NCBI RefSeq assembly: GCF_900109075.1
Contig: NZ_FNYS01000002.1
Location: forward strand, 186,001-250,000
Length of the DNA: 64,000 bases
Direction: 5' to 3'
DNA from: Myroides marinus
GTDB taxonomy: Bacteria; Bacteroidota; Bacteroidia; Flavobacteriales; Flavobacteriaceae
Shown here: piece by piece, positions 7,306-16,855 of the stretch
Layout of the letters: every line of letters begins with the position of its first letter
How positions within the stretch are numbered: position 1 is the first letter of the stretch
Program-made: the position numbers and the translations under genes
The notes under the pieces: generated by a model
What the model was told of the DNA's origin: nothing
Database searches by the model: none
What the model saw: only the letters and a program-made list of their open reading frames with translations

Positions 7306-8253
7306 ATGACCATATTAGACGAAACGATATTGCCTGGTGAGACTAAGACACTTAACTTAGAAATCGCCAGACTACATACAGCTACTAAGCTAAAGATACC
7401 TGTAATCGTATCTAGAGCTAAGCTAGATGGGCCTACTGTACTATTATCTGCTGGACTTCATGGTGACGAACTAAACGGAGTAGATATCGTACGCCAAATC
7501 GTACATAGTGAAATGAATGTACCTAAGAGAGGAACGATAATCTGTATTCCTGTGATTAATATATTCGGGTTTATCAACAAGACTCGTGAGTTCCCTGACG
7601 GGCGTGATATGAACAGAGTGTTCCCGGGTAGTAAGACAGGTTCTTTAGCTGGGAGATTTGCTCATTATCTAGTGACCTACATACTACCTCATGTGGATTA
7701 TGCTATCGATTTTCACGCAGGTGGGGCGAGCAGATTTAACGCTCCCCAAATCAGAATTGCTCCAGAGAGCCAAGAATTAGAGGAGTTAGCTTCTATCTTT
7801 CATCCTCCATTCTTATTGTACTCTGCTCAGATATCAGGTTCGTTTAGAAGTGCATGTGCTAAAAAAGGAATTAAAATGCTGTTATTCGAAGGTGGAAAAT
7901 CTTTAGATATTAACTCTACTGTATCTGATATGGGGGTTGAGGGTACTAAACGATTTTTACATTCGTTTGATATGCTTAGAGATAAGTTTAAGGTAGAGAC
8001 ACCTACTGAAGAGATGACTGTGATTACTAATTCGCTGTGGGTTCGCGCTAGGCAGTCGGGTTTGTTACACGATCAAGTAAAGATTGGGGCTTATGTTGAG
8101 AAAGGACAAGTGTTAGCTGAAATATCTGATCCATATGGGAAAGAGAATGTCGCTATCAAGGCTCCAAATGCTGGTTATGTAATCAACGTAAATGACGCTC
8201 CTATAGTGTATCAAGGAGATGCGGTATTCCATATCTCAAAAACAATTAAATAA
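7306..8253 (+). CDS. Succinylglutamate desuccinylase/aspartoacylase family (M14-like) protein
   Basis: The 315-residue protein (start MTILDETILPGETKT) belongs to the zinc carboxypeptidase-like deacylases that include AstE and AspA. The visible zinc-site motifs are GLHGDELNG (His and Glu) and DFHAGGASR (His). The C-terminal 60 residues form a biotinyl-lipoyl-like beta domain (IGAYVEKGQVLAEISD, IKAPNAGYV), common in this family. The ATG at 7306 with GGAAG just upstream is preferred to the TTG at 7246. The stop codon overlaps the start of the folate gene by one base, so the two are translationally coupled. The true substrate, an N-acyl amino acid or peptide, is unknown. Confidence 0.88.
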   Translation: MTILDETILPGETKTLNLEIARLHTATKLKIPVIVSRAKLDGPTVLLSAGLHGDELNGVDIVRQIVHSEMNVPKRGTIICIPVINIFGFINKTREFPDGRDMNRVFPGSKTGSLAGRFAHYLVTYILPHVDYAIDFHAGGASRFNAPQIRIAPESQELEELASIFHPPFLLYSAQISGSFRSACAKKGIKMLLFEGGKSLDINSTVSDMGVEGTKRFLHSFDMLRDKFKVETPTEEMTVITNSLWVRARQSGLLHDQVKIGAYVEKGQVLAEISDPYGKENVAIKAPNAGYVINVNDAPIVYQGDAVFHISKTIK

Positions 8254-8816
8254 TGAACAAAGACAAACTACGATTAAAGTATAAGGCATTACGCGAGGAG
8301 TTGCCATCAGAGGCAATAGACAACCTAAGTCTTGATATCGCTAATCAAGCCTTACAACTACCAATATGGGATAAGACAAACTATCATTTATTTTTGAGTA
8401 TTCAGAATAAGAAAGAGATAGATACAGAATACTTACTTCAGATATTGGCGGGTAAGGATAAGAATGTTATCCTATCTAAATCTGACTTTAAGGAAGGGAC
8501 GTTAGCACATTACCTATTGACTGACAATACGACTATTAAAGTGAATAGTTATGGAATACCTGAGCCTGTAGATGGTATACAGGTTAGTGAGAAACAACTT
8601 GATGTTGTATTTATCCCATTGTTAGCGTATGATAAACAGGGTAATCGCATCGGATATGGCAAAGGATTTTATGACCGCTTCTTAGCGGAGTGCAAACCTG
8701 ATGTTATCAAAGTTGGACTGAGTTTCTTCCCTCCTGAAGAGCGTATCAGTGATGTAAGAGATGGAGATATTCCTCTTGATTATTGCATTACTCCAACAGA
8801 AGTATTCAAATTCTAA
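8253..8816 (+). CDS. 5-formyltetrahydrofolate cyclo-ligase
   Basis: This 187-residue cytosolic enzyme converts 5-formyl-THF to 5,10-methenyl-THF using ATP, salvaging an otherwise inhibitory folate. The family signature GNRIGYGKGFYDRFL (about residues 129-143) is intact, and the N-terminal KDKLRLKYKALREEL segment is the usual basic start. It overlaps the upstream deacylase by one base (TAATG) and is followed by a clear terminator, so the two form a small operon. No symbol is given because naming differs among species (mthfs, ygfA, yqgN). Confidence 0.93.
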   Translation: MNKDKLRLKYKALREELPSEAIDNLSLDIANQALQLPIWDKTNYHLFLSIQNKKEIDTEYLLQILAGKDKNVILSKSDFKEGTLAHYLLTDNTTIKVNSYGIPEPVDGIQVSEKQLDVVFIPLLAYDKQGNRIGYGKGFYDRFLAECKPDVIKVGLSFFPPEERISDVRDGDIPLDYCITPTEVFKF

Positions 8817-8824
8817 TTATACAC

Positions 8825-8856
8825 AGCCGAAATAGTATCTATATACTGTTTCGGCT
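8825..8856 (+). terminator. Terminator after the cyclo-ligase gene
   Basis: A 14-pair stem (AGCCGAAA at the base, one wobble) with a 4-base loop is followed by six T residues. Confidence 0.85.
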
Positions 8857-8963
8857 TTTTTAGTTCTAATTTTGAACTAAATAGTCTGGTTTTAAATACT
8901 AAAACTGAACAAGTATTGGTGAGTTAGCAAAAATATTTTTATGTTTATTGAAAATATTCACCA

Positions 8964-11900
8964 ATGATCAAAAATACTATAACATTACTTACTCTTTCTT
9001 TAGTGAGTTTGGCTTGGGGGCAGAAGTCGCCTAAATTTGCTTCTACTCCATCGCTTAGCCCAGATGGAAAGACAACTTACTTTAGCTATAATGGCGATAT
9101 ATGGCAAGCTCCTACTGCTGGAGGTGAAGCCTTAAGAATAACTGCTCTAGAAGGGAATGAGTCTAATCCACGCGTGTCTCCTGATGGCAAATGGTTAGCG
9201 TTCACTTCTGATCAGTATGGCAATAAAGATGTATTCTTAATGCCTTTGACTGGAGGTCAAATCACTCAACTTACTTATCACCAAGCTTCTGAAGAAGTAG
9301 AGAGTTGGAGCTGGGATAGCAAGACGATTTACTTCACTTCGACTGCAAATAATAACTTTGGTTCTTTTGCCATAGATGTTACTGGTGGTACACCTAGACC
9401 ACTGTTTACGAACTACTTTAATAATACTAATGGACTAGTAGTTACACCTGCTGGTGAATACTTATTCACTAGCTCTATGGAGAGTGCTAGCCAGACTACT
9501 CGTAAGAGATATAAAGGGGAGAATAACCCTGATATCTTAGGATATAACCCAACTACTAAAGCATTCAAATCATATACTGATTACGAAGGAAAAGACTTTA
9601 ATCCTACTGTGGACAAGAATGGTAAGATATACTTTATCTCAGATGAGAATAACGGGAACTATAACTTATATACATTCGACAACGGTAAAAAGGTAGCATT
9701 AACTAACTTCGACTCTTCAATTAAGAAACCTTATGTGTCGGCTGATGGTAGCAAGGTAGTATTCGAAAAGGATTATATGATCTATGTTTTTGATACTGTT
9801 ACTAAGACTGTGTCTCCTCTAGCCTCTTCTGTAAATACAAACAAGGCTATAGAGAAAGATCAATCATACGCTGTGGAAAATAATATCAGCAACTTCGATG
9901 TGTCTCCTGATGCTAAGAAAATTGCTTTTGTGAGTAGAGGTACGCTATTCGTGTCTGATATTGAAGGGAAGTTTATCCAAAGCATTACAGATGGTAAAGA
10001 GCGTGTAATGGAGGTTGTATGGATGAAGGATAACAAGACATTAGTCTACAGTCAGACGTATAATGGATATCAAAACTGGTTTAAGATCAATGCTAATGGC
10101 AAAGGTACTCCTACGCAATTAACTAGTGATGCTAGAAATAATCGAGATATCACATTAAATAGTGATATGACGAAGGCTGTATATATCAGTGGTAGAGATG
10201 AAGTAAGGTTATTAGACTTGACTTCGTTTACTTCTAAGACGATAGTTAAGGATGAGATATGGGCATTCCAAAACTCTGTGCCTTCGTTCTCTCCTAAAGG
10301 AGAGTATGTGTTATTCACTGCTAAGCGCAACTTCGAAGAGGATATCTTTATCCACAACATAGCAAAGAATGAGACTACAAACCTGACAAATACTGGAGTA
10401 TCTGAGTCTAATCCATATTGGTCTCCTAATGGTAAGTATATCTATTTTACGAGTGATAGATTTAATCCATCTTATCCTCTAGGGTTACAAAACCCAAGTA
10501 TCTACAGATTCTCACTAGACTGGACAACAGATCCATTTAAGTCTGATCAGTTTGACAAACTATTTGTAGAAAAGAAAGAAGAGGTAAAAAAAGAGCCTTC
10601 TAAAAAAGATAAAAAAGCGAAAGAAACTGCTAAAGTAGAAAGCCCTAAAATATCGTCTATCAAAGTAAATACAGAGGGAATACTAGACCGTATAGAACTA
10701 GTGAGTGACCGTTTTGGTAACCAATATGCTCCTATGGTATTCGCTGATGATAAGAAAGAGGTAGTGTTCTATAACACAAATCAAGAAAACGGGAAAGGCA
10801 ACTTATACAAAAAAGTATACGAGGACTTCGAAGCTCCAAAAGCAGAGAAAGTATTTGATAAAAGAGCTAGTCAGTTACAAAAACGAGACAAAAAGATGTA
10901 CGCATTGATAGATAGCAACATCTACAGTTTTGAACTAAGCAAAGGAAAACCTGAGCAAATCAAAATCAAACACAGCTTTACTAAAAACTTATCTGATGAG
11001 TTTAACCAGATGTACTATGAGACTTGGGCAGGTGTAGAAGAAAACTTCTATGACGAAACTTTCCACGGAATAGACTGGAATAAAATGAAAGGTCAGTTTG
11101 CTCAATACTTACCTGAGGTAAATAGCAGAAATGATCTACGTATACTATTAAACGATATGTTAGGAGAGTTAGGTTCTTCTCACTTAGGTTTCAATTCTAG
11201 TGGAGACGAAGAGAAAACTAAACTTAACTATAGAACGTATGAAACTGGTATCGTATTCAGTGCTGACAAACCTTATCAGGTGGAGCGAATCGCACGCAAA
11301 TCACCTGCTTATGCTACAGACATCGATGTACAACCTAATGATGTATTAATCAAAGTTAACGGTCAGAAGGTTGATGAAAAGATAAATAGAGATACTTACT
11401 TCACTTTCGCTAATAGTCAAGACGAAATCACATTGACATTTAACAGAGGTGGTAAAGAAATAAATACTAAACTACATCCTATCTCTTCTTCTACAATGAA
11501 GTCATTGCTATACGACGAGTGGATACATACTAATAAACAACGTGTGAACCAGCTGAGTAATAACCGTATCGCTTACTCATATATGAAGAATATGACTTCG
11601 CCTGAGTTAGATAGATTCTTACTTGATATGGTGGAGCAAGAAGCGAATAAAGAAGGTGTGATCTTAGACTTGCGTTATAATACTGGTGGTAATGTACACG
11701 ATAAAGTATTAAACTTCTTAGCTCAAAGACCTTATTTACAATGGAAGTATAGAGAAGGTAAGTTAACAGTACAAAGTAACTTCACTCCTAGTGGAAAACC
11801 AATAGTACTGCTAATAAACGAATCGTCACTGAGTGATGCTGAGATGACTGCAGCAGGATTTAAAGCCCTTAAGTTAGGTAAGATCATCGGTCAAGAGACC

Positions 11901-12116
11901 TATAGATGGATCATCTTTACTTCTGGTAAGAGTCTGGTAGATGGTTCTTCATACAGATTACCTTCTTGGGGTACATATACATTAGATGGACAAAACTTAG
12001 AGAAAACAGGTGTAGCACCGGATATCTATGTAAAAAATACATTTACAGATAGACTGAACAACAACGATCCTCAATTAGAGAGAGCTGTTCAAGAGATATT
12101 AAAAGATATCAAATAA
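8964..12116 (+). CDS. Tricorn-like S41 family peptidase, secreted
   Basis: This 1050-residue protein starts with a signal peptide (about 1-19, ending WGQ). About residues 25-500 carry repeated WD40/PD40-like blades (SPDGKWLAFTSD, SPDAKKIAFVS, SPNGKYIYFTSD), fitting a tricorn beta-propeller. A lysine/glutamate-rich linker lies near 535-560. Then come a tricorn core, a PDZ domain (about 755-840, PNDVLIKVNGQKV) and a C-terminal S41 domain with NESSLSDAEMT, where the nucleophile serine is expected, and the glycine-rich LRYNTGGNVHD. It probably degrades peptides in the periplasm. It is monocistronic with its own terminator. Confidence 0.92.
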   Translation: MIKNTITLLTLSLVSLAWGQKSPKFASTPSLSPDGKTTYFSYNGDIWQAPTAGGEALRITALEGNESNPRVSPDGKWLAFTSDQYGNKDVFLMPLTGGQITQLTYHQASEEVESWSWDSKTIYFTSTANNNFGSFAIDVTGGTPRPLFTNYFNNTNGLVVTPAGEYLFTSSMESASQTTRKRYKGENNPDILGYNPTTKAFKSYTDYEGKDFNPTVDKNGKIYFISDENNGNYNLYTFDNGKKVALTNFDSSIKKPYVSADGSKVVFEKDYMIYVFDTVTKTVSPLASSVNTNKAIEKDQSYAVENNISNFDVSPDAKKIAFVSRGTLFVSDIEGKFIQSITDGKERVMEVVWMKDNKTLVYSQTYNGYQNWFKINANGKGTPTQLTSDARNNRDITLNSDMTKAVYISGRDEVRLLDLTSFTSKTIVKDEIWAFQNSVPSFSPKGEYVLFTAKRNFEEDIFIHNIAKNETTNLTNTGVSESNPYWSPNGKYIYFTSDRFNPSYPLGLQNPSIYRFSLDWTTDPFKSDQFDKLFVEKKEEVKKEPSKKDKKAKETAKVESPKISSIKVNTEGILDRIELVSDRFGNQYAPMVFADDKKEVVFYNTNQENGKGNLYKKVYEDFEAPKAEKVFDKRASQLQKRDKKMYALIDSNIYSFELSKGKPEQIKIKHSFTKNLSDEFNQMYYETWAGVEENFYDETFHGIDWNKMKGQFAQYLPEVNSRNDLRILLNDMLGELGSSHLGFNSSGDEEKTKLNYRTYETGIVFSADKPYQVERIARKSPAYATDIDVQPNDVLIKVNGQKVDEKINRDTYFTFANSQDEITLTFNRGGKEINTKLHPISSSTMKSLLYDEWIHTNKQRVNQLSNNRIAYSYMKNMTSPELDRFLLDMVEQEANKEGVILDLRYNTGGNVHDKVLNFLAQRPYLQWKYREGKLTVQSNFTPSGKPIVLLINESSLSDAEMTAAGFKALKLGKIIGQETYRWIIFTSGKSLVDGSSYRLPSWGTYTLDGQNLEKTGVAPDIYVKNTFTDRLNNNDPQLERAVQEILKDIK

Positions 12117-12121
12117 TACGT

Positions 12122-12147
12122 AAAAGGCTTCCCTAGGGAAGCCTTTT
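12122..12147 (+). terminator. Terminator after the tricorn-like protease gene
   Basis: A perfect 12-bp stem (AAAAGGCTTCCC) with a TA centre starts 6 bp after the stop codon and ends in T residues. Confidence 0.85.
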
Positions 12148-12255
12148 TAATTTATATATAGTGAACTACCTCATCTATACTAATCATAGAGTTATAATAA
12201 AGCATTCTTAGCCATTATCACTGTCAAATCACATACTCGTATAAAACAAAAAAAA

Positions 12256-12274
12256 GGCTCCCTAAAAGGAAGCC
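12256..12274 (-). terminator. Terminator of lspA
   Basis: On the minus strand a GGCTTCC...GGGAGCC hairpin with one mismatch is followed by eight T residues just downstream of the lspA stop. Confidence 0.7.
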
Positions 12275-12279
12275 GTATA

Positions 12280-12876
12280 TTAGTTTTTGAATACTTTTTT
12301 ATTAAATATAATCAGGATACCTACACCTACAGATATAGCCACATCCGCTAGATTAAATATCGCATTGAAGAATGTAAAGTATTTACCTCCCCAAATAGGT
12401 AACCAACTAGGTAAATACCCTTTCCAGATAGGAAAATAGAACATATCTACTACCTTACCGTGAAACCAAGAACCATAAGGTTCATTAGAGAACATAGTAG
12501 CTATCTGACCTGGAGTACTCTCGTTGAAGATAACGCCGTAGAAAATAGAATCTATAATATTACCTAAAGCTCCTGCCATAATTAAAGCAATAGCCACGAT
12601 AAGATAATTAGATGCTTTCTTCTTAAAAGAATCATTTAACCACCAACCGATACCAAATACAGCTACAATTCTAAACAGTGTAAGGGCAAGTTTACCATAA
12701 TCTCCTGGTAACTCAACACCCCATGCCATACCTTCATTCTCTATAAAATGGATACGAAACCAATCAAAAAATATGATTTCATCATTCAATAAAAAGTTTG
12801 TTTTAATGTATATCTTTAATACTTGATCTAATACTAAAACTACCAAAACAAGTAAGTATGCTTTCTTTAACGACAT
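12280..12876 (-). CDS. lspA: Lipoprotein signal peptidase (signal peptidase II)
   Basis: This 198-residue inner-membrane aspartyl protease removes signal peptides from prolipoproteins after diacylglyceryl transfer. Four hydrophobic spans are visible. The two catalytic aspartates lie in GNIIDSIFYG and FNLADVAISVG, the family motifs. An insertion of about 20 residues between them (ESTPGQIATMFSNEPYGSWF) makes it longer than the 160-170 residues of proteobacterial enzymes; I recall longer LspA in Bacteroidota. Several lipoprotein substrates are encoded nearby (DUF4270, SusD, the mfd-linked lipoprotein). It lies 86 bp after the dksA-like gene, from which it is separated by a hairpin. Confidence 0.96.
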   Translation of the reverse strand: MSLKKAYLLVLVVLVLDQVLKIYIKTNFLLNDEIIFFDWFRIHFIENEGMAWGVELPGDYGKLALTLFRIVAVFGIGWWLNDSFKKKASNYLIVAIALIMAGALGNIIDSIFYGVIFNESTPGQIATMFSNEPYGSWFHGKVVDMFYFPIWKGYLPSWLPIWGGKYFTFFNAIFNLADVAISVGVGILIIFNKKVFKN

Positions 12877-12923
12877 TTTTCTCTAATTTCAAGCAACAAA
12901 TGTAGTTATTTTATCAGATAAAA

Positions 12924-12947
12924 AAAACGCTCCTAATGGAGCGTTTT
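12924..12947 (-). terminator. Hairpin between the DksA-like gene and lspA
   Basis: A perfect 10-bp stem (AAAACGCTCC) with a 4-base loop and a T-run on the minus strand. It should end most transcripts from ileS and the dksA-like gene. Confidence 0.8.
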
Positions 12948-12962
12948 CAAATTTATTAAAGA

Positions 12963-13349
12963 TTAACGTTGCAGATTCTTTGCCTCGATACTCATAGTAG
13001 CATGTGGAACTAATTTTAATCTCTCTTTATCGATTAATTTCCCTGTTACTTTGCATATTCCGTAAGTCTTATTTTCAATACGAATTAATGCATTTTTTAA
13101 GTCGCGAATAAACTTCTCTTGACGTATTGCTAACTGAGCATTTGCTTCTTTAGACATAGTCTCGCTTCCCTCTTCGAATGCCTTGAATGTAGGTGATGTA
13201 TCATCAGTACCGTTGTTCAAATCATTCATATAGGCGCTTTTTATTAATTCTAAGTCTGCTTGAGCCTTCTCAATTTTAGCCGATATTAATGTTTTAAATT
13301 CAGCTAAATCCGCATCAGAATAACGTACCATTTCACCTACTTCTTTCAT
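12963..13349 (-). CDS. TraR/DksA family regulator lacking the zinc-finger cysteines
   Basis: The 128-residue protein has a long N-terminal coiled-coil (ADLAEFKTLISAKIEKAQAD onward) and the DksA-type C-terminal block YGICKVTGKLIDKERLKLVP. DksA binds the RNA polymerase secondary channel and, with ppGpp, adjusts initiation at stable-RNA and biosynthetic promoters. Here only the first of the four zinc cysteines remains (the Cys in YGIC); the positions of the other three hold Thr, Ser and Lys-like residues. Cysteine-poor DksA variants are known to keep the fold. The acidic tip residues expected on the coiled-coil cannot be placed with certainty (NNGTDDTS is a candidate). ATG at 13349 is used; ATG at 13331 is also possible. 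It lies 8 bp after ileS. Confidence 0.85.
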   Translation of the reverse strand: MKEVGEMVRYSDADLAEFKTLISAKIEKAQADLELIKSAYMNDLNNGTDDTSPTFKAFEEGSETMSKEANAQLAIRQEKFIRDLKNALIRIENKTYGICKVTGKLIDKERLKLVPHATMSIEAKNLQR

Positions 13350-13357
13350 AATTTTAA

Positions 13358-16300
13358 TTATTTTAAAATTAACACTCGTGTTTTTAGCTCATCAAACTCT
13401 ACATCTACACCCTCGCTTAACTCAGTCACGAATTCTAATGTGTGTGTTAGTGTTTCAGACTTAATATAGTCTTCATTCGCCAAAACAGCCTCTTTTATTT
13501 CTTTTTCTTCTAGTATTTTTACTGTAATCTTATCAGTAACCTCTAATCCTGAATCTTTTCTAATATTCTGGATTCTGTTTACTAACTCTCTAGAGATACC
13601 TTCTTTTCTCAATTCTGGGCTGATTGTTATATCAAGAGCTACTGTAAGTCCTCCTTCGTTAGCAACTAACCATCCTTCTATATCTTGAGATGTAATCTCT
13701 ACGTCTGCAACTGTTAAATTAACACTTTTATCCGAGATATCTAGTGTTATCTCACCTTTTCTTTCAAGTTCTGCGATTTCTTCTTGGCCAAAACCTTGTA
13801 TCTTATTCGCAATCAGCCCCATATCCTTACCGAATCGTGGACCTAAAGTTTTGAAGTTAGGTTTGATCTGTTTTACTAAGATACCTGAAGCATCATCTAA
13901 CAATTCAATTTCTTTAACATTAACCTCAGCCTTAATTAAATCAGCGATAGCTAAAATCTCGTTCTTTTGGTTTACATCTAATACAGGAATCATAACTCTC
14001 TGTAGTGGTTGACGTACCTTAATCATTTCTTTCTTACGAAGTGATAACACTAATGATGAAATGATTTGAGCTTTTTGCATTCTGCTTTCTAACGCTTTAT
14101 CAACGAACTCTTCCTTAAACTCAGGGAAGTTAGCCAAATGTACAGATTCAAAACTTTCTCCATGTGTTGCTAAAGTTAAGTCTCTGTAAAGTTTATCCAT
14201 AAAGAATGGTGCAATAGGTGCTCCTAACTTAGACACTGTTAATAAACATGTATATAATGTTTGGTAAGCAGCAATCTTATCTTGAGCATATTCACCTTTC
14301 CAGAATCTTCTTCTACATAAACGAACGTACCAGTTACTCAAGTTCTCTGTCACGAAATCTGTAATAGCACGAGCCGCTTTTGTTGGTTCATACTCTGCAT
14401 AGAATTCGTCTACACGTTGAACTAATGTATTTAATTCTGATAAAATCCATCTATCTATCTCTGGTCTATCTGCTAATGGGATGTCTTTCTCTTCGTATTT
14501 AAATCCATCAATATTAGCATATAACGCAAAGAAGTTATATGTATTATATAATGTTCCAAAGAACTTTCTTCTCACTTCTGTGATACCATCAAGGTCAAAC
14601 TTCAAGTTATCCCATGGGTTAGCATTCGAAATCATATACCAACGAGTAGCATCTGGTCCGTGTTCTGCTAATGTTTCAAATGGATCTACAGTATTACCTA
14701 AACTCTTAGACATTTTCAATCCATTCTTGTCTAACACTAATCCATTAGATACAACATTTTTATATGCTTTAGTATCGAATACTAATGTAGCAATAGCATG
14801 AAGTGTATAGAACCATCCACGAGTTTGATCAACTCCTTCTGCAATAAAGTCAGCTGGGTATGATTGATTATTATCTATTAACTCTTTGTTTTCAAATGGA
14901 TAGTGCCATTGTGCATAAGGCATTGATCCAGAATCAAACCAAACGTCAATTAAATCTGACTCACGACGCATCGGTTTACCAGATGGAGATACTAATACGA
15001 TATTGTCAACTACATTCTTGTGTAAATCCACTAAATCATAGTTCTCTTCACTCATGTCTCCAACTACGAATCCTTCAAAAGGATTAGTCGTTTGAATACC
15101 AGCAGCCATTGACTTCTCAATCTCTTTCATTAATTCTTCAACAGAACCAACTACTAATTCTTCTGTCTTATCTTCAGATCTCCAGATTGGCAATGGAATA
15201 CCCCAGAAACGTGAACGAGATAAGTTCCAGTCATTTGCATTCTTAATCCAGTTACCAAAACGTCCTTCTCCAGTCGCTTTAGGTTTCCAGTTTACTTCTT
15301 CGTTTAACTCAAACATGCGCTCTTTCACTTCAGTGATCTTGATAAACCAAGAATCAAGTGGGTAGTATAACACTGGTTTATTAGTTCTCCAACAATGTGG
15401 GTAACTGTGAACGTATTTTTCTACTTTAAATGCTTTGTTCTCTTCTTTTAAGCGAATAGCTATTTCAACGTCTACAGAACGCTCTGGCGCTTGCCCATCG
15501 TCATAGTATTCATTCTTCACATACTTACCTGCTAAGTCACCCATTTCTTTAACGAAACGACCTTGTAAATCTACTAATGGAACAGGGTTCTCATCAGCAT
15601 CAAGGATAAGCATTGGAGGTACTTCTGGTGTAGCCTCTTTAGCTACCTTAGCATCATCAGCACCAAAAGTAGGAGCTGTATGCACGATACCTGTACCATC
15701 TTCCGTAGTAACGAAGTCTCCAGCAATTACTCTGAATGCGTTCTCAGGGTTTTGGTATGGTAATGTATATGGCAACAATTGCTCATACTTAGTACCTACT
15801 AAGTCAGCACCTTTAAACTCCTTAACTACTAAGTAAGGAATCTTCTTGTCACCTTCTTTATATGCGTTTAATTCTTCTTCTGTTTCTACAGCTGCAAACT
15901 TACCAGCAAACTGTTTTCCAACTAATGGTTTACCTAATACTACATTAATAGCTTCTCCTGTATACTGGTTAAATGACTTAACAAGTACATAGTCTATTTT
16001 AGGTCCTACAGTTAATGCTGTATTAGATGGTAACGTCCATGGAGTAGTCGTCCAAGCTAAGAAATGAATAGTACCGAACCCTTGTAAAAAAGCAGGTAAA
16101 GTCTCATCAATAGCTTTAAACTGTGCTACGATAGTCGTATCTGTAATATCTTTATATGCTCCTGGTTGGTTAATCTCATGAGATGATAAACCTGTACCAG
16201 CTTTAGGAGAATATGGTTGGATAGTATATCCTTTGTATAACAAGTCTTTATCATAGATTTGTTTTAACAACCACCATACTGATTCCATATATTTAGACTT

Positions 16301-16759
16301 GTATGTCACATAAGGATCGTTCATATCTACCCAGTAACCCATCTTCTCAGTCAGGTCATTCCATAGGTCAGTATAACGCATTACAGTACGCTTACACGCT
16401 TGGTTGTATTCTTCTACTGTAATCTTTGTTCCGATATCTTCTTTTGTGATTCCAAGTTCTTTCTCTGTACCTAACTCTACAGGTAATCCATGCGTATCCC
16501 ATCCAGCTTTACGCTTTACTTGGTACCCTTTTTGAGTTTTATAACGACAAAAAATATCCTTAATAGCACGAGCCATCACGTGGTGAATTCCTGGTTTACC
16601 ATTAGCTGAAGGTGGGCCTTCGAAAAACACGAAAGGTTTATTATCCTCTCTAGTACTAATACTTTTTTCGAATATTGATTGTTCTTTCCAAAACTCTAGC
16701 ATCTCCGATGCTACCCCTGACATGTCAAGATTCTTATATTCTGTAAATTTAGTGCTCAT
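13358..16759 (-). CDS. ileS: Isoleucine--tRNA ligase, type-2-like
   Basis: This 1133-residue class I synthetase charges tRNA-Ile. The catalytic core shows FFEGPPSANGKPG followed by GIHH at 57-60, where most class I enzymes have HxGH, and the second signature KMSKS in NGLKMSKSLGNT. An editing (CP1) domain with TTTPWTLPSNTAL and GTGIVHTAP lies between. The anticodon-binding domain follows, and the C-terminus lacks the cysteine zinc site of type-1 bacterial IleRS. Length and missing zinc site fit the eukaryote-like type 2, which is intrinsically tolerant of mupirocin. The GxHH order of the first signature is noted in the findings. The gene leads a cluster with the DksA-like gene 8 bp downstream. 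Confidence 0.97.
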   Translation of the reverse strand: MSTKFTEYKNLDMSGVASEMLEFWKEQSIFEKSISTREDNKPFVFFEGPPSANGKPGIHHVMARAIKDIFCRYKTQKGYQVKRKAGWDTHGLPVELGTEKELGITKEDIGTKITVEEYNQACKRTVMRYTDLWNDLTEKMGYWVDMNDPYVTYKSKYMESVWWLLKQIYDKDLLYKGYTIQPYSPKAGTGLSSHEINQPGAYKDITDTTIVAQFKAIDETLPAFLQGFGTIHFLAWTTTPWTLPSNTALTVGPKIDYVLVKSFNQYTGEAINVVLGKPLVGKQFAGKFAAVETEEELNAYKEGDKKIPYLVVKEFKGADLVGTKYEQLLPYTLPYQNPENAFRVIAGDFVTTEDGTGIVHTAPTFGADDAKVAKEATPEVPPMLILDADENPVPLVDLQGRFVKEMGDLAGKYVKNEYYDDGQAPERSVDVEIAIRLKEENKAFKVEKYVHSYPHCWRTNKPVLYYPLDSWFIKITEVKERMFELNEEVNWKPKATGEGRFGNWIKNANDWNLSRSRFWGIPLPIWRSEDKTEELVVGSVEELMKEIEKSMAAGIQTTNPFEGFVVGDMSEENYDLVDLHKNVVDNIVLVSPSGKPMRRESDLIDVWFDSGSMPYAQWHYPFENKELIDNNQSYPADFIAEGVDQTRGWFYTLHAIATLVFDTKAYKNVVSNGLVLDKNGLKMSKSLGNTVDPFETLAEHGPDATRWYMISNANPWDNLKFDLDGITEVRRKFFGTLYNTYNFFALYANIDGFKYEEKDIPLADRPEIDRWILSELNTLVQRVDEFYAEYEPTKAARAITDFVTENLSNWYVRLCRRRFWKGEYAQDKIAAYQTLYTCLLTVSKLGAPIAPFFMDKLYRDLTLATHGESFESVHLANFPEFKEEFVDKALESRMQKAQIISSLVLSLRKKEMIKVRQPLQRVMIPVLDVNQKNEILAIADLIKAEVNVKEIELLDDASGILVKQIKPNFKTLGPRFGKDMGLIANKIQGFGQEEIAELERKGEITLDISDKSVNLTVADVEITSQDIEGWLVANEGGLTVALDITISPELRKEGISRELVNRIQNIRKDSGLEVTDKITVKILEEKEIKEAVLANEDYIKSETLTHTLEFVTELSEGVDVEFDELKTRVLILK

Positions 16760-16855
16760 CGTTATTATTATAATATTTTTTAATCAATTTCGCGAATTTA
16801 AACAATTTACTTTAATATCTCCCTAATTAATTGGTAGGAAAAACATTAAAAATAG

